In this document: one piece after another, positions 15,752-26,317 of the stretch
Layout: each line of letters opens with the position of its first letter
Position numbering within the stretch: position 1 is the stretch's first letter
Source of the DNA: Neorhizobium galegae
GTDB lineage: Bacteria > Pseudomonadota > Alphaproteobacteria > Rhizobiales > Rhizobiaceae
NCBI RefSeq assembly: GCF_017877135.1
Contig: NZ_JAGIPH010000002.1
Span: forward strand, 434,001 to 498,000
Length of the DNA: 64,000 nt
Direction: 5' to 3'
Made by a program: the position numbers and the translations under genes
Notes under the pieces: generated by a model
What the model was told of the DNA's origin: nothing
Databases searched by the model: none
The model's input: the letters and a program-made list of their open reading frames with translations, nothing else

Positions 15752-15785
15752 CCCATTGACGCCCATATGGTCCCATGTTATCCCA
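15752..15785 (-). promoter_or_regulatory. MraZ operator: four TGGG repeats at 10-bp period
   Basis: CCCA occurs at 15752, 15762, 15772 and 15782, so the minus strand carries four TGGG tetramers at exactly one helical turn. MraZ is known to bind direct TGGGN repeats separated by 5 nt upstream of its own gene, which is the same 10-bp period. The array overlaps the predicted promoter (-35 TTGACG at 15756), as expected for autorepression of the dcw cluster. Confidence 0.85.
15756..15784 (+). promoter_or_regulatory. Candidate sigma-70 promoter of the dcw cluster
   Basis: TTGACG (15756-15761) followed after 17 bp by TATCCC (15779-15784). The -35 is good and the -10 weak, consistent with a regulated alphaproteobacterial promoter. 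Initiation near 15791 would leave a ~170-nt leader before mraZ. Confidence 0.4.
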
Positions 15786-15961
15786 ATTCTACACTGCGAG
15801 CGGGCAGGCAGATGCCCTTTCATCGGACAGTTTCGGAGCGCTCCTGCAAGGGGGAACCGGACGGGATGCTTTCCGTCTGAACGGCTCGGTTGTGTCCGGC
15901 GGCTTGCGTTTTGTGGGGTGTGTTTTCGCTCTGCGTAATGATGGGGCGGGTGTTTGGCGTT

Positions 15962-16402
15962 ATGAACCGCTTCTTGTCCAATGCGACGAACAGGATCGAT
16001 GCGAAGGGACGGGTTTCCGTTCCGGCGCCCTTTCGAGCCGTGCTCGCGCAGCGGAACATCCAGGAGCTTTATTGTCTCCAGGATCTCGTGTTTCCGGCGG
16101 TGAGCGTCGGCGGTCCGGATCTGCTCGAGCGGTACGAGCGCCAGATCGCCCAGGCGGACCCGTTCTCGCCGGAGGCAAACGCGATGTCGCTGCTGGTTCA
16201 CGGTGGCGGCGTCTATATGCGGCTCGATGCGGAGGGCCGGTTGATGGTGACGGATTTCATCCGCGACTTCGCCGGCATCACGACGGAGATCACCTTCGTC
16301 GGTCGCTCGGATCATTTTCAGCTTTGGCAGCCGCAGGCGTTTCACGAGGCGCAAACGGCTGCAAGAGCAGGGCGAGCCACGTTTGCGGCGCGTCCTGCAT
16401 AA
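15962..16402 (+). CDS. mraZ: Transcriptional regulator MraZ
   Basis: 146 aa from the ATG at 15962 ([25 protein letters not shown]), where the first AbrB-like SpoVT domain begins. The second copy of the motif is [22 protein letters not shown]. The two half-barrels form a ring-shaped DNA-binding protein that represses the dcw promoter through TGGG repeats, here at 15752-15785. Upstream in-frame starts (15890, 15938) would add a hydrophobic extension foreign to the family. rsmH follows after 14 bp. Confidence 0.96.
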   Translation: MNRFLSNATNRIDAKGRVSVPAPFRAVLAQRNIQELYCLQDLVFPAVSVGGPDLLERYERQIAQADPFSPEANAMSLLVHGGGVYMRLDAEGRLMVTDFIRDFAGITTEITFVGRSDHFQLWQPQAFHEAQTAARAGRATFAARPA

Positions 16403-16416
16403 GACAGGGGATCGGA

Positions 16417-17442
16417 ATGGCGGCAAATCTTGGCGACGGAATTTCCGAGGCCGATGGTGGACCGATGCGCCACATTCCGGTGATGCTGGGAGAAGTGCTG
16501 TCGGCACTTGCTCCGGCCCCCGGCAAGACCATTCTGGATGGCACCTTCGGGGCAGGCGGCTATAGCCGCGCCATTCTGGGTGCCGGTGCCAATGTCGTGG
16601 CGCTCGATCGCGACCCGAACGCCATTGCGGCCGGGCAGGCCATGGTCGCGGAATTTGACGGACGTCTGGCGCTTCATGCCACCCGCTTTTCGCGCCTCGC
16701 CGACCACGCCCCGGACGGTGGCCTTGATGGCGTTGTCCTCGATATCGGCGTGTCCTCGATGCAGATCGACGAAGCCGAGCGGGGCTTTTCCTTTCAGCGC
16801 AACGGCCCGCTCGACATGCGCATGTCGTCGTCCGGCGTGTCGGCGGCCGACGTCGTCAACCGCGCAAAGCCTGGCGATCTCGCGCGCATTTTCGGTTTTC
16901 TGGGTGAGGAGAGGCAGGCCGGGCGCATCTCGCGCGCGATCGAAAAGCGCCGCGCCTCCGAGCCGTTCGTCACCACGCGGGACCTGGCAAACCTCATCGA
17001 AACCGTCAATCCGCGCAAGGCCAAGGACAAGATCCATCCGGCCACCCGCGTCTTCCAGGCGTTGCGCATTTTCGTCAACGACGAGCTTGGCGAGCTGGCG
17101 CGTGCGCTGTTTGCCGCCGAACAGGCGCTGAAGCCCGGCGGACGTCTCGTCATCGTCAGTTTCCATTCGCTCGAAGACCGTATCGTTAAGCGCTTCCTCG
17201 CTGACCGCTCCGGCCGCGCCACCGGCTCGCGCCACATGCCGATGGTCGAGGAAAAGGCTGCCGTGTTCGAGCCGGTCGGCAAGGGCATGCAGTCTGCGAC
17301 CGAAGCGGAGGCGGAGATCAATCCGCGGGCCCGCTCGGCCAAGCTTCGTGCCGCCTTCCGCACGGCGGCCCCGCCCGGAGCTGCCGATCTTTCGATTTTC
17401 GACCTGCCTGATCTCGCCAGCCTCGACAAGTTGGGAGCCTGA
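16417..17442 (+). CDS. rsmH: 16S rRNA (cytosine(1402)-N(4))-methyltransferase
   Basis: 341 aa. SAM-dependent methyltransferase acting on C1402 of 16S rRNA in the 30S decoding centre. Diagnostic [26 protein letters not shown] (SAM loop), [25 protein letters not shown] and [16 protein letters not shown] at 16417 has ACAGGGGATC upstream; the frame runs back to 15775 through mraZ in another frame, so the longer version is rejected. It carries a 16-residue N-terminal extension before HIPVML. Second gene of the dcw operon. Confidence 0.97.
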   Translation: MAANLGDGISEADGGPMRHIPVMLGEVLSALAPAPGKTILDGTFGAGGYSRAILGAGANVVALDRDPNAIAAGQAMVAEFDGRLALHATRFSRLADHAPDGGLDGVVLDIGVSSMQIDEAERGFSFQRNGPLDMRMSSSGVSAADVVNRAKPGDLARIFGFLGEERQAGRISRAIEKRRASEPFVTTRDLANLIETVNPRKAKDKIHPATRVFQALRIFVNDELGELARALFAAEQALKPGGRLVIVSFHSLEDRIVKRFLADRSGRATGSRHMPMVEEKAAVFEPVGKGMQSATEAEAEINPRARSAKLRAAFRTAAPPGAADLSIFDLPDLASLDKLGA

Positions 17443-17444
17443 CC

Positions 17445-17915
17445 ATGTTGCGAAGCTTCGACCTGATCCTGATCGGCGTCATGACGGCTACCGCCGTCGT
17501 GACCTACAGCATCAAGCACCGCGCCGAACTGAAGCTTGAGGAGGTGCATCGCATCGAAAGCGAGATCAAGCTGGAGCGCGACACCATCGATCTCCTGAAG
17601 GCCGACTGGGCGCTGCTGACGCAGCCGAACCGTCTGCACCGGCTGACCGCCGTCTATCAGTCGGAGCTCGACCTTGTGCCCACCGAGCCGACGCAGCTGG
17701 CCATGCCCAAGGAACTGCCGATGCCGAAATCGCAGCTTCCGCAGCCGGAGACCACCATCGAGCAGCTGATTGCCGGCAATGATCCGGCGGTTGCTGCCGC
17801 CATTGCGGGCGTCGACAAGGCCAAGGCATCCAAGCCGGAGCCGCGCATTCCCGTGCCATTGCCGCGCGGGGCTTCTTCCGTCGATGTCATTTCAACCGGA
17901 TCGGTGAGGCGCTGA
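17445..17915 (+). CDS. ftsL: Cell division protein FtsL-like
   Basis: 156 aa bitopic protein: TM segment at residues ~4-22 (FDLILIGVMTATAVVTYSI), then a periplasmic coiled coil (~25-60, EEVHRIESEIKLERDTIDLLKADWALLTQPNRL). The LTQPNRL motif marks the end of the leucine-zipper part as in other alphaproteobacterial FtsL. The Pro/Ala-rich C-terminal half (PMPKSQLPQPE) is an extension. Together with FtsQ-type partners it regulates the FtsW-FtsI septal synthase. The name rests on position between rsmH and ftsI plus topology; primary sequence is weakly conserved. It starts 2 bp after rsmH and overlaps ftsI by 1 bp. Confidence 0.88.
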   Translation: MLRSFDLILIGVMTATAVVTYSIKHRAELKLEEVHRIESEIKLERDTIDLLKADWALLTQPNRLHRLTAVYQSELDLVPTEPTQLAMPKELPMPKSQLPQPETTIEQLIAGNDPAVAAAIAGVDKAKASKPEPRIPVPLPRGASSVDVISTGSVRR

Positions 17916-19660
17916 TGTCCTTCCTCTCCCGCGTCATGGTGCTCAAGAGCCGGGCCCATTTTTCCGCCGGCGCCCGCGGCGTCAATCTGTCTCAGCGCGG
18001 CGCAAGCTTTGAAGGCGTGCGCAAAAGGCGCAGCGGCCAGACCCGAACCCGCGTCGGCATCATCATCGGTGGCTTTGCCATCATGTACTGCGTGATCGGC
18101 GGCAAGCTCATCTATTATGGCACGATGCAGCCGGAAGCGACCTCCAGCATCATGCCGGCTGACCGGCTGATGGCCTCGCGCCCGGATCTTCTGGATCGCA
18201 ACGGCGAAGTCTTGGCCACCGACATCCGCACTGTCTCGCTGTTTGCCGAGCCGCACAAGATCGTCGATCCCGACGAGGTGATCGAGAAGCTGCGGACCGT
18301 GCTGCCGGATATCGACAGCCGCCAGATCTACAACAAGCTGTCGTCCAAATCGCGCTTCCAGTGGCTGCGCCGCCAGCTGACGCCGAAGCAGCAGAGCCAG
18401 ATCCTGGCACTCGGCATTCCCGGCATCGGCTTTCGCCCGGAAAAGCGCCGCTTCTATCCCGGCGGCCCGACGGCGGCCCATATCGTCGGCTACGTCAATA
18501 TCGATAACCGCGGCGTCTCCGGCATGGAGCGCTATGTCGACAGCCAGGGCCTTGCAGACCTTGCCGCCGTCGGCATGACCAGCAGCCAGCCGCTCGAACC
18601 TGTCCGGCTGTCCATCGACATCCGCGTTCAGGCGATCCTGCGCGAAGTGCTGATGTCCAACATCACCAAGTTCAGGGCCAAGGGTGCTGGCGGCGTCGTG
18701 CTCGATGCACGGACCGGCGAAGTGCTGGCCATGGCTTCTGCCCCCGATTTCGATCCGAACGATCCGGCCGGCGGCAGCGAGGACGGCTGGCTCAACCGCA
18801 TGTCGAACGGCACCTTCGAAATGGGCTCCACCTTCAAGTCGTTTACGCTTGCCATGGCGCTCGACAGCGGCAAGGCCTCGATGAACGACATGTTCGACGC
18901 CCGCTATCCGATCCGTATCGGCGGCTATACGATCAAGGACTTTCACGGCCAGAGCCGTATGCTGAGCGTGCCGGAAATCTTCCAGTATTCCTCCAACATC
19001 GGCACCGCCAAGATGGCCGACCTCGTCGGAATCGATGGCCACAAGGCCTTTCTGACCAAGCTTGGCCTGTTGACCAAGATGCAGACCGAACTGCCGGAAG
19101 TCGCCCAGCCCAGCCAGCCGCGCGAGTGGAAGAAGATCAACTCGATCACCATTTCGTTCGGCCATGGCGTGGCAACGACGCCGCTGCAGACGGCGGTGGC
19201 AGGGGCGGCGCTTGTCAATGGCGGCCATCTGATCGAACCGACCTTCCTGCCGCGCACCCGCGCCCAGGCGGACGAGGTGGCAACGACCGTCATTCGCCCG
19301 CAGACCAGCGACAACATGCGCTATCTGTTCCGCTGGAACGGCGTCAACGGATCCGGCCGCAATGCGCTCGTCGACGGTTTCAGCGTCGGTGGCAAGACGG
19401 GCACGGCGGACAAGGTGGTGAACGGCCGTTACAACCATGATCACAACTTCAATGCGTTCCTGGCGGCCTTCCCGATCAACAACCCGCAATATGTGGTGCT
19501 GACCTTCATCGATGATCCGCGCAGCGAAACCGATCATGCCGTTCTTGCCGGCAATAGCGCGGCACCCATGGTGAAGGAGATCATTCGCCGTTCTGCCGCA
19601 ATTCTCGGTGTAAAACCCCGCTTCGGGGAAGATGGGGCCGCCACGCTGGTGTCCTATTAG
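17915..19660 (+). CDS. ftsI: Penicillin-binding protein 3 / FtsI septal transpeptidase
   Basis: 581 aa. Cytoplasmic tail, one TM segment (~47-70), PBP dimerisation domain, then a transpeptidase domain with S-T-F-K at 305-308 (catalytic Ser305), S-S-N at 359-361 and K-T-G-T-A at 494-498. It cross-links septal peptidoglycan made by FtsW and is the target of several beta-lactams. It starts in the last base of the ftsL stop (TGATG), implying coupling. The 45-residue cytoplasmic tail is basic. Confidence 0.97.
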   Translation: MSFLSRVMVLKSRAHFSAGARGVNLSQRGASFEGVRKRRSGQTRTRVGIIIGGFAIMYCVIGGKLIYYGTMQPEATSSIMPADRLMASRPDLLDRNGEVLATDIRTVSLFAEPHKIVDPDEVIEKLRTVLPDIDSRQIYNKLSSKSRFQWLRRQLTPKQQSQILALGIPGIGFRPEKRRFYPGGPTAAHIVGYVNIDNRGVSGMERYVDSQGLADLAAVGMTSSQPLEPVRLSIDIRVQAILREVLMSNITKFRAKGAGGVVLDARTGEVLAMASAPDFDPNDPAGGSEDGWLNRMSNGTFEMGSTFKSFTLAMALDSGKASMNDMFDARYPIRIGGYTIKDFHGQSRMLSVPEIFQYSSNIGTAKMADLVGIDGHKAFLTKLGLLTKMQTELPEVAQPSQPREWKKINSITISFGHGVATTPLQTAVAGAALVNGGHLIEPTFLPRTRAQADEVATTVIRPQTSDNMRYLFRWNGVNGSGRNALVDGFSVGGKTGTADKVVNGRYNHDHNFNAFLAAFPINNPQYVVLTFIDDPRSETDHAVLAGNSAAPMVKEIIRRSAAILGVKPRFGEDGAATLVSY

Positions 19661-19724
19661 GCCATAATGACCGCACCCGACGATTCGCAGCCACCGTGGG
19701 GGTTGCAGCTGAGAGAGGGTACCT

Positions 19725-21185
19725 ATGAAGTTGAGACAGCTCTCCGGTGGGGATTTTCCGGAGATTTTTGACGCGGCCGCCGGTTCGGCGGGCGATATTG
19801 AAATTTCTGCCCTGACCGCTGATAGCCGGAAGGTTGCGCCCGGCACCCTGTTTGTTGCCATTGCCGGTAACAAGGCGGATGGCACGCGCTTCGTGGCCGA
19901 TGCCGTACAACGCGGCGCCTCCGCCATCGTGTCCGGCCAGCCCGTCGCAGCCGATGTCCCCGTGCTCGTCGTATCCAATCCGCGCCGCTTCCTTGCCCTT
20001 GCCGCCGCCCGGTTTTACGGCGCGCAGCCTCAGACCATGGTGGCCGTCACCGGAACCGCCGGAAAAACCTCCGTTGCCTCCTTCGTGCGCCAGATCTGGG
20101 CTCATGCCGGCCTTGCTGCCGCACAGATCGGCACCACTGGTGTCATTTCTCCCAGCCGCAGCGATTACGGTGTGCTGACGACGCCAGATCCTGTGGATCT
20201 GCATCAGTTGCTGGCCGAACTTGCCGGCGAAGGCGTGACCCACGCGGCGATGGAAGCCTCCAGCCACGGCCTCGATCAGTTCCGCCTCGATGGCGTACGG
20301 CTTGCCGCGGCAGGCTTTACCAATCTCGGCCGCGACCACATGGACTACCACCCGACGATCGAGGATTACATGGCCGCCAAGATGCGGCTGTTTTCCGATC
20401 TCCTGCCGAAGGGCAGTCCGGCGGTGATCTTTGCCGACGATCCCTGGTCTGCCGAGGCCATCCGCGTGGCAACCGAAGCGGGGCACGATGTGCGGACCGT
20501 CGGTCGGGCAGGGCAGTTCATCGCGCTGAAGCGGGTCGAGCATTTCCGCCACAAGCAGTTGGCGGAAGTCCATGTCGGGACGGCGATCTTCGAGGTCGAG
20601 ATCCCGCTTGCTGGCGATTTCCAGATTGCCAATGCGCTGGTGGCGGCAGGCCTTGCCATCTCCACCGGTGTTCAGCCCCCCATTGCAATGGCTGCCCTTG
20701 AAAAGCTCGTCGGCGCGGCAGGCCGGCTGGAGCTTGTCGGCCAGGCGAAGAACGGCGCGCTCGCCTATGTCGATTACGCCCACAAGCCCGATGCGCTCGC
20801 CAATGTGCTTTCATCCGTGCGTCCCTTCACCACCGGCCGCGTCATCGTCGTGTTTGGCTGCGGGGGCGATCGCGACAAGGGCAAGCGCCCGATCATGGGG
20901 GAGATTGCGACGCGGCTTGCCGATGTCGTCATCGTCACCGACGACAATCCGCGCTCGGAAGTGCCGGCAACCATCCGCGCCGAAATCTTGGCCGCAGCGC
21001 CGGGCGCCGAGGAAATTGCCGACCGCGCCGAGGCGATCCGTCATGCCGTATCCATGCTGCGGGCCGGCGATACGCTGATCGTGGCCGGCAAGGGGCATGA
21101 GGAAGGGCAGAAGATCGGTGAGACGGTTCTGCCGTTCTCCGATCATATCGAGACCCGCAAGGCACTGGAGGAGACGCAAGCTTGA
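19725..21185 (+). CDS. murE: UDP-MurNAc-L-Ala-D-Glu--meso-diaminopimelate ligase
   Basis: 486 aa Mur ligase adding meso-DAP. P-loop GTAGKTS at 110-116 (most family members have N rather than A), carbamylated lysine in YMAAKMRLF (Lys219), and DNPR at 407-410, the signature that selects meso-diaminopimelate over lysine. RBS GAGAGAGGG precedes the ATG. It follows ftsI after 64 bp and overlaps murF by 4 bp. Confidence 0.97.
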   Translation: MKLRQLSGGDFPEIFDAAAGSAGDIEISALTADSRKVAPGTLFVAIAGNKADGTRFVADAVQRGASAIVSGQPVAADVPVLVVSNPRRFLALAAARFYGAQPQTMVAVTGTAGKTSVASFVRQIWAHAGLAAAQIGTTGVISPSRSDYGVLTTPDPVDLHQLLAELAGEGVTHAAMEASSHGLDQFRLDGVRLAAAGFTNLGRDHMDYHPTIEDYMAAKMRLFSDLLPKGSPAVIFADDPWSAEAIRVATEAGHDVRTVGRAGQFIALKRVEHFRHKQLAEVHVGTAIFEVEIPLAGDFQIANALVAAGLAISTGVQPPIAMAALEKLVGAAGRLELVGQAKNGALAYVDYAHKPDALANVLSSVRPFTTGRVIVVFGCGGDRDKGKRPIMGEIATRLADVVIVTDDNPRSEVPATIRAEILAAAPGAEEIADRAEAIRHAVSMLRAGDTLIVAGKGHEEGQKIGETVLPFSDHIETRKALEETQA

Positions 21186-22615
21186 CCTGGCTCTGGGAAA
21201 CCGCGGAGATGATGGCCGCCATGGGCGGCAGGCCGGTAGGGCAGCCGCCCGCCGGCATTACGGGCATTTCCATCGACAGCCGCTCGATTGCGCCCGGCGA
21301 GGCCTTCTTCGCCATCAAGGGTGACCGGGTAGATGGCCATGACTTTGCAAGCATCGCCGTGGCCAATGGTGCCTCGCTGATTGTCGTCAGTGAAGCCAAG
21401 CTTCCGGCCATGGGCCGGTTGACCGTCCCGATGATCGTGGTCGAGGACGTGCTGGCAGCGCTTGGCAAGCTGGCCGTTGCCGCACGCGCCCGCAGCCGTG
21501 CGCAGATCGTCGCGGTTACCGGCTCTGTCGGCAAGACCACGACGAAGGAAATGCTGCGCAATGTGCTTGCCCCGTCCGGCAAGGTGCATGCTGCCGTTGC
21601 CTCCTTCAACAATCACTGGGGCGTGCCGCTGACGCTGGCCCGCATGCCGGCCGATTGCGCGTTCGGCGTCTTCGAGATCGGCATGAACCACCCGGACGAG
21701 ATCCGGCCGCTGGTAAAAATGGTGCGCCCGCATGTGGCGGTGATCACCACCATTGCGGCAGCCCACCTCGGCAATTTCAAAAGCCTGGAAGAGATTGCCG
21801 CCGCCAAGGCCGAAATCTTCGAGGGGCTGGAGCCGAACGGCGTGGCGCTCATCAACCGAGACAACAAGCAGTTCGCCTTTCTGGCCGAGACGGCCAACCA
21901 GGTCGGCGTCGCCAATATCCTGACCTTTGGCCAGCATGCCAAGGCCGATTTCCGTCTCGCCGATTTCGAGGGAACGGCCAGCGGCTCGACCATCTGGGCG
22001 GTGATCAATGGTGAGACGATCGAGGTCCATATCGGCGCGCCCGGCCGTCATATTGCCGAAAATGCCATTGCGGCACTGGGTGTCGTTGCGTTGTTCGGCG
22101 CCGATATGGAGGCGGCAAAGGCCGCCCTTGCCGAGCTACGTGCCGTCAAGGGACGCGGCCAGCGTCACCGCCTTGCGCTCGGCGAGGGTGTTCTGACGCT
22201 GATCGACGAAAGCTACAATGCCAATCCGGCGTCCATGCGGGCCGCGCTGTCGCTTCTGGCGCAAAGCGTGCCCGAGGGCGGCGGGCGCCGCATCGCGGTG
22301 CTCGGCGACATGCTGGAAATGGGGGCGTTTTCCGCGCAGGTGCACGAGGATCTGGCCGGACCGCTTCTTGCCGCCGGCATCGAGCATGTCTGGCTCTCTG
22401 GCGCCGAAATGGTGGCGCTGCGCGATGCGCTGCCTGATACGGTAGAGGTGACGCACCTGCCCACCACCGCTGAACTTTCCGATTTCGTTGTGCGTCATGT
22501 GCTGCCGGGCGATGTGCTGATGGTGAAATCCTCCCTCGGCCTCGGCTTCGGCAAGATCGTCTCTGCACTTATTGACAACTACCCGGCATTGCCCGACACG
22601 GAGCGCCAACTTTGA
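21182..22615 (+). CDS. murF: UDP-MurNAc-tripeptide--D-alanyl-D-alanine ligase
   Basis: 477 aa. It adds the D-Ala-D-Ala dipeptide made by Ddl to the UDP-MurNAc tripeptide. P-loop [13 protein letters not shown] (~113-125), [11 protein letters not shown], and [15 protein letters not shown] in the C-terminal domain. The start is a TTG at 21182 that overlaps the murE stop (TTGA), so translation probably relies on coupling; [10 protein letters not shown] is the expected N-terminus. Confidence 0.96.
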   Translation: MTWLWETAEMMAAMGGRPVGQPPAGITGISIDSRSIAPGEAFFAIKGDRVDGHDFASIAVANGASLIVVSEAKLPAMGRLTVPMIVVEDVLAALGKLAVAARARSRAQIVAVTGSVGKTTTKEMLRNVLAPSGKVHAAVASFNNHWGVPLTLARMPADCAFGVFEIGMNHPDEIRPLVKMVRPHVAVITTIAAAHLGNFKSLEEIAAAKAEIFEGLEPNGVALINRDNKQFAFLAETANQVGVANILTFGQHAKADFRLADFEGTASGSTIWAVINGETIEVHIGAPGRHIAENAIAALGVVALFGADMEAAKAALAELRAVKGRGQRHRLALGEGVLTLIDESYNANPASMRAALSLLAQSVPEGGGRRIAVLGDMLEMGAFSAQVHEDLAGPLLAAGIEHVWLSGAEMVALRDALPDTVEVTHLPTTAELSDFVVRHVLPGDVLMVKSSLGLGFGKIVSALIDNYPALPDTERQL

Positions 22616-22637
22616 CCGGCATTAAGAAAGTCCCATC

Positions 22638-23738
22638 ATGCTGATCTGGCTCGTCGAGCTTGCGGGCACCTTCCAGGTGTTCAACCTGTTTCGCTACATC
22701 ACCTTCCGCACCGGTGCAGCGATGTTCACCTCGGCATTGATCGTCTTCATGTTCGGGCCGCAGATCATTTCTTCGCTGCGCATCCGGCAGGGCAAGGGCC
22801 AGCCGATCCGCGCCGACGGACCGCAGACGCATTTCAAGAAGGCGGGTACGCCGACCATGGGCGGCCTGATGATTCTGGCCGGCATCGTCGGCGGATCGCT
22901 GCTCTGGGCGGATCTGTCCAACGTCTATGTGGTGGCGACACTGCTGGTCACGCTCGGCTTCGGCGCCATCGGCTTTTACGACGATTACCTCAAGGTCACC
23001 AAGCAGACCGACAAGGGCTTTTCCGGCAAGGCGCGCCTGGGGATTGAATTCCTCATCGCCGGCGTCGCCGTCTATTTCATGATGCGGGTCGCCGTCGCCA
23101 ACAGCCCGTCGGGCTCCGTGCTCGGTACCTCGATCGCCTTTCCCTTCTTCAAGGAGCTGGTGGTCAATCTCGGCCCGTTTTTCGTGCTGTTCGGTGGTTT
23201 CGTCATCGTGTCGGCCGGCAATGCGGTGAACCTCACCGATGGTCTGGACGGCCTTGCCATCGTGCCGGTGATGATTGCGGCGGCCTCCTTCGGCTGCATC
23301 GCCTATCTCGCCGGCAATGCCGTGTTTGCCAATTACCTGCAGATCAATTTCGTGCCGGGCACCGGGGAACTTGCCGTCATTCTCGGTGCCGTCATCGGGG
23401 CAGGGCTCGGTTTCCTGTGGTTCAACGCGCCGCCCGCCGCCATCTTCATGGGCGATACCGGCTCGCTGGCGCTGGGCGGCCTCATCGGTACCGTTGCCGT
23501 TGCCACCAAGCACGAGATCGTCATGGCGATCATCTGCGGCCTCTTCGTCATGGAGACGCTCTCGGTGATCATCCAGGTCGGCTTCTTCAAGCTCACCGGC
23601 CGGCGCGTCTTCCTGATGGCGCCGATCCATCACCATTTCGAAAAGCTGGGCTGGACGGAAAGCCAGGTGGTGATCCGCTTCTGGATCATCGCCGTCGGCC
23701 TTGCCATGCTGGGCCTCTCCACGCTGAAGCTGCGGTGA
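22638..23738 (+). CDS. mraY: Phospho-N-acetylmuramoyl-pentapeptide-transferase
   Basis: 366 aa, polytopic inner-membrane enzyme with about ten TM segments. It transfers phospho-MurNAc-pentapeptide to undecaprenyl phosphate, forming lipid I. Seen: [22 protein letters not shown] (the Asp pair of the Mg2+ site), [22 protein letters not shown] and the cytoplasmic [13 protein letters not shown]. It lies 22 bp after murF with its own weak RBS and 4 bp before murD. Confidence 0.98.
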   Translation: MLIWLVELAGTFQVFNLFRYITFRTGAAMFTSALIVFMFGPQIISSLRIRQGKGQPIRADGPQTHFKKAGTPTMGGLMILAGIVGGSLLWADLSNVYVVATLLVTLGFGAIGFYDDYLKVTKQTDKGFSGKARLGIEFLIAGVAVYFMMRVAVANSPSGSVLGTSIAFPFFKELVVNLGPFFVLFGGFVIVSAGNAVNLTDGLDGLAIVPVMIAAASFGCIAYLAGNAVFANYLQINFVPGTGELAVILGAVIGAGLGFLWFNAPPAAIFMGDTGSLALGGLIGTVAVATKHEIVMAIICGLFVMETLSVIIQVGFFKLTGRRVFLMAPIHHHFEKLGWTESQVVIRFWIIAVGLAMLGLSTLKLR

Positions 23739-23742
23739 CATC

Positions 23743-25152
23743 ATGATCCCCGTCACCACCTTTGCCGGCAAAAAAGTCGCACTTTTCGGGCTCGGCGGTT
23801 CCGGTCTTGCTACGGCAAAGGCGCTTCAGGCCGGCGGTGCGCTGGTGACGGCCTTCGACGACAATCCTGACAGCGTTGACAAGGCGTCATCGGCAGGCCT
23901 TGCGACGGCGGACCTGCGTACTATCGACTGGGCGGCGCAGGCAGCGCTTGTGCTTGCCCCCGGCGTGCCGCTCACTCATCCGAAACCGCACTGGACGGTG
24001 GATCTTGCCCGCGCGGCCGGCGTCGAGATCATTGGTGATATCGAGCTTTTTGTGCGCGAACGGCGCGCCCATGCGCCAGATTGCCCGTTCATCGCTATTA
24101 CCGGCACCAATGGCAAATCCACCACGACGGCGCTGATTGCCCATATCCTCAAAACGAGCGGTCGCGACACACAGCTCGGCGGCAATATCGGCACCGCCGT
24201 CCTGACGCTCGATCCGCCGAAGGCCGGGCGCTACTACGTCGTCGAGTGCTCCTCCTACCAGATCGATCTTGCACCGACGCTTAATCCGAGCGCCGGCATT
24301 CTGTTGAACCTGACGCCCGACCATCTCGACCGTCACGGCACCATGCAGCATTACGCCGAGGTCAAGGAACGTCTTGTTGCCGGCAGCAAGACCGCCATCA
24401 TCGGCATCGACGACAGCCATTCGGCGCTGATTGCCGACCGGGTGGAGCGGGCAGGCGTTGCCGTCCAGCGCATTTCGCGCCGCAGCGTTCTCGCTAAGGG
24501 CATCTATGCCGAAGGTTCGCATCTGATTGCCGCCGAGACCGGCGCGACCCATGAGATTGCCGATCTTTCTGCCATCGACACGCTGAAGGGCAGCCACAAC
24601 GCCCAGAACGCCGCCGCCGCCATTGCCGCCTGCCGTGCCGTCGGCGTCTCCGAGGACGAGATCAGGGCTGGCCTTCAAAGCTTTCCCGGCTTGAAGCACC
24701 GCATGCAGCCGGTGGCGCGACGGGGTGACGTCGTGTTCGTCAATGATTCCAAGGCCACCAATGCGGATGCGGCCGCGCCGGCCCTGTCGAGCTATGAGCG
24801 CATCTTCTGGATTGCCGGCGGCCTGCCGAAAGCCGGTGGTATCGCAAGCCTCGCGCCACTTTTTCCGCATATCGTCAAAGCCTACCTGATTGGTGAGGCG
24901 GCTGCGGAATTTGCCGCAACGCTTGGCGAGGCGGTGGCTTACGAGATTTCCGGCACGCTGGATCGTGCCGTGGCGCATGCGGCAGCCGATGCCGCCGCAG
25001 ACACGGGCGGCCCGTCAGCCGTCATGCTGTCGCCGGCCTGCGCAAGTTTCGATCAGTTCAGGAATTTCGAGGTCCGGGGCGAGGCATTCGTTTCCCTGGT
25101 CGCAGAACTCGACGGCGCAACGATGCTGGTCGAACCGGAAAAGGGGATGTGA
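23743..25152 (+). CDS. murD: UDP-N-acetylmuramoylalanine--D-glutamate ligase
   Basis: 469 aa Mur ligase that attaches D-glutamate. N-terminal Rossmann-like [13 protein letters not shown] binds the UDP substrate; ATP loop [11 protein letters not shown] at 121-131; [11 protein letters not shown]; and [12 protein letters not shown] in the C-terminal domain. ftsW starts 1 bp after its stop. Confidence 0.97.
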   Translation: MIPVTTFAGKKVALFGLGGSGLATAKALQAGGALVTAFDDNPDSVDKASSAGLATADLRTIDWAAQAALVLAPGVPLTHPKPHWTVDLARAAGVEIIGDIELFVRERRAHAPDCPFIAITGTNGKSTTTALIAHILKTSGRDTQLGGNIGTAVLTLDPPKAGRYYVVECSSYQIDLAPTLNPSAGILLNLTPDHLDRHGTMQHYAEVKERLVAGSKTAIIGIDDSHSALIADRVERAGVAVQRISRRSVLAKGIYAEGSHLIAAETGATHEIADLSAIDTLKGSHNAQNAAAAIAACRAVGVSEDEIRAGLQSFPGLKHRMQPVARRGDVVFVNDSKATNADAAAPALSSYERIFWIAGGLPKAGGIASLAPLFPHIVKAYLIGEAAAEFAATLGEAVAYEISGTLDRAVAHAAADAAADTGGPSAVMLSPACASFDQFRNFEVRGEAFVSLVAELDGATMLVEPEKGM

Positions 25153-25153
25153 C

Positions 25154-26308
25154 ATGGTAAGTCGTGCCGATCGCGGGGCACTCGCAGACTGGTTCTGGAC
25201 GATCGATCGCTTCTTCTTGGCGACCTTCGTGCTGTTGATGGGCATCGGCTTCATGCTGTCCTTTGCCGCATCGCCGCCGGTGGCCGAGCGCATCGGCCTG
25301 CCGAGCTTCCACTTCGTCGAGCGGCATGCCGTCTTCCTCATCCCTTCGCTCATGGTGATGATCGGCCTGTCCTTCCTGACGCCGAGACAGGTGCGCCGCA
25401 CGGCGATCATCATTCTCGTGGTCTCGATCATGATGATGGTGCTGGCACTGTTCTTCGGTGTGGAAATCAAGGGCGCGCGCCGTTGGTTCTCGCTCGGGCC
25501 GTTGTCCATCCAGCCGTCGGAATTCCTCAAGCCCTCCTTCGTGGTCGTCTGCGCCTGGCTGTTTGCCGAGCATGCGCGCCAGCCGGAGATTCCGGGCAAT
25601 CTGTTTGCCATGATCCTCTTCGGCATCGTGGTGGCGCTTCTTGTTGCCCAGCCCGACCTTGGCCAGACCATTCTCACCAGCGCCGTCTGGGGTTCGATGT
25701 TCTTCATGGCGGGCATGCCGTGGCTGTGGATCGTGCTGCTCGGGGGCATGGGCGTCGGCGGCCTGTTTGCGGCCTACCACATCTTCCCGCACGTGGCCGG
25801 CCGTATCGACCGTTTCATGACCGGCGAGGGCGACACCTTCCAGGTGGATACGGCGCGCGAAGCCATCATCCGCGGCAACTGGTTCGGCCAGGGGCCGGGC
25901 GAAGGCATCGTCAAGCGCATCCTGCCGGACAGCCATACCGACTTCATCTTTTCGGTGGCGGCGGAAGAATTCGGCATCATCTTCTGCATGGTTCTGGTGG
26001 CGATCTTTGCCTTCATTGTCATTCGCGGCCTCAGCCACGCCTATCGCGAGCGCAATGATTTCAACCGGTTTGCGGTCGCAGGCCTCGTGCTGCAGATCGG
26101 CATCCAGTCGATGATCAATATCGGCGTGAACCTCGAACTGATGCCCGCCAAGGGCATGACGCTGCCGCTCATTTCCTATGGCGGCTCCTCGATGATCGCC
26201 ATCTGCGTGACAGCCGGCTTCATCCTAGCGCTCACGCGCCATCGCCCGGAAAAACGGGCCCAGGAACGCAGCCTGTTTCGTGTATCCAACAGCGTCCCCG
26301 CAGAATAG
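25154..26308 (+). CDS. ftsW: Lipid II glycosyltransferase FtsW (SEDS family)
   Basis: 384 aa with about ten TM helices. SEDS polymerase that makes septal glycan strands with FtsI. Conserved GARRWFSLGPLSIQPSEFLK, QPDLGQT (catalytic Asp) and LPLISYGGSSM near the C-terminus. The start at 25154 is the first ATG after the murD stop; the frame extends to 24890 only as a shadow of murD. Confidence 0.97.
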   Translation: MVSRADRGALADWFWTIDRFFLATFVLLMGIGFMLSFAASPPVAERIGLPSFHFVERHAVFLIPSLMVMIGLSFLTPRQVRRTAIIILVVSIMMMVLALFFGVEIKGARRWFSLGPLSIQPSEFLKPSFVVVCAWLFAEHARQPEIPGNLFAMILFGIVVALLVAQPDLGQTILTSAVWGSMFFMAGMPWLWIVLLGGMGVGGLFAAYHIFPHVAGRIDRFMTGEGDTFQVDTAREAIIRGNWFGQGPGEGIVKRILPDSHTDFIFSVAAEEFGIIFCMVLVAIFAFIVIRGLSHAYRERNDFNRFAVAGLVLQIGIQSMINIGVNLELMPAKGMTLPLISYGGSSMIAICVTAGFILALTRHRPEKRAQERSLFRVSNSVPAE

Positions 26309-26317
26309 GCCAGATCC

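Noticed and set aside
15775..17442. 555-codon frame fusing the mraZ leader and mraZ region to rsmH
   Set aside because: Only the part from 16417 matches RsmH; the upstream part is mraZ read in another frame and lacks an RBS.
17657..19978. 773-codon minus-strand frame over ftsL-ftsI-murE
   Set aside because: Shadow of ftsI; low-complexity His/Arg/Asp-rich translation without motifs.
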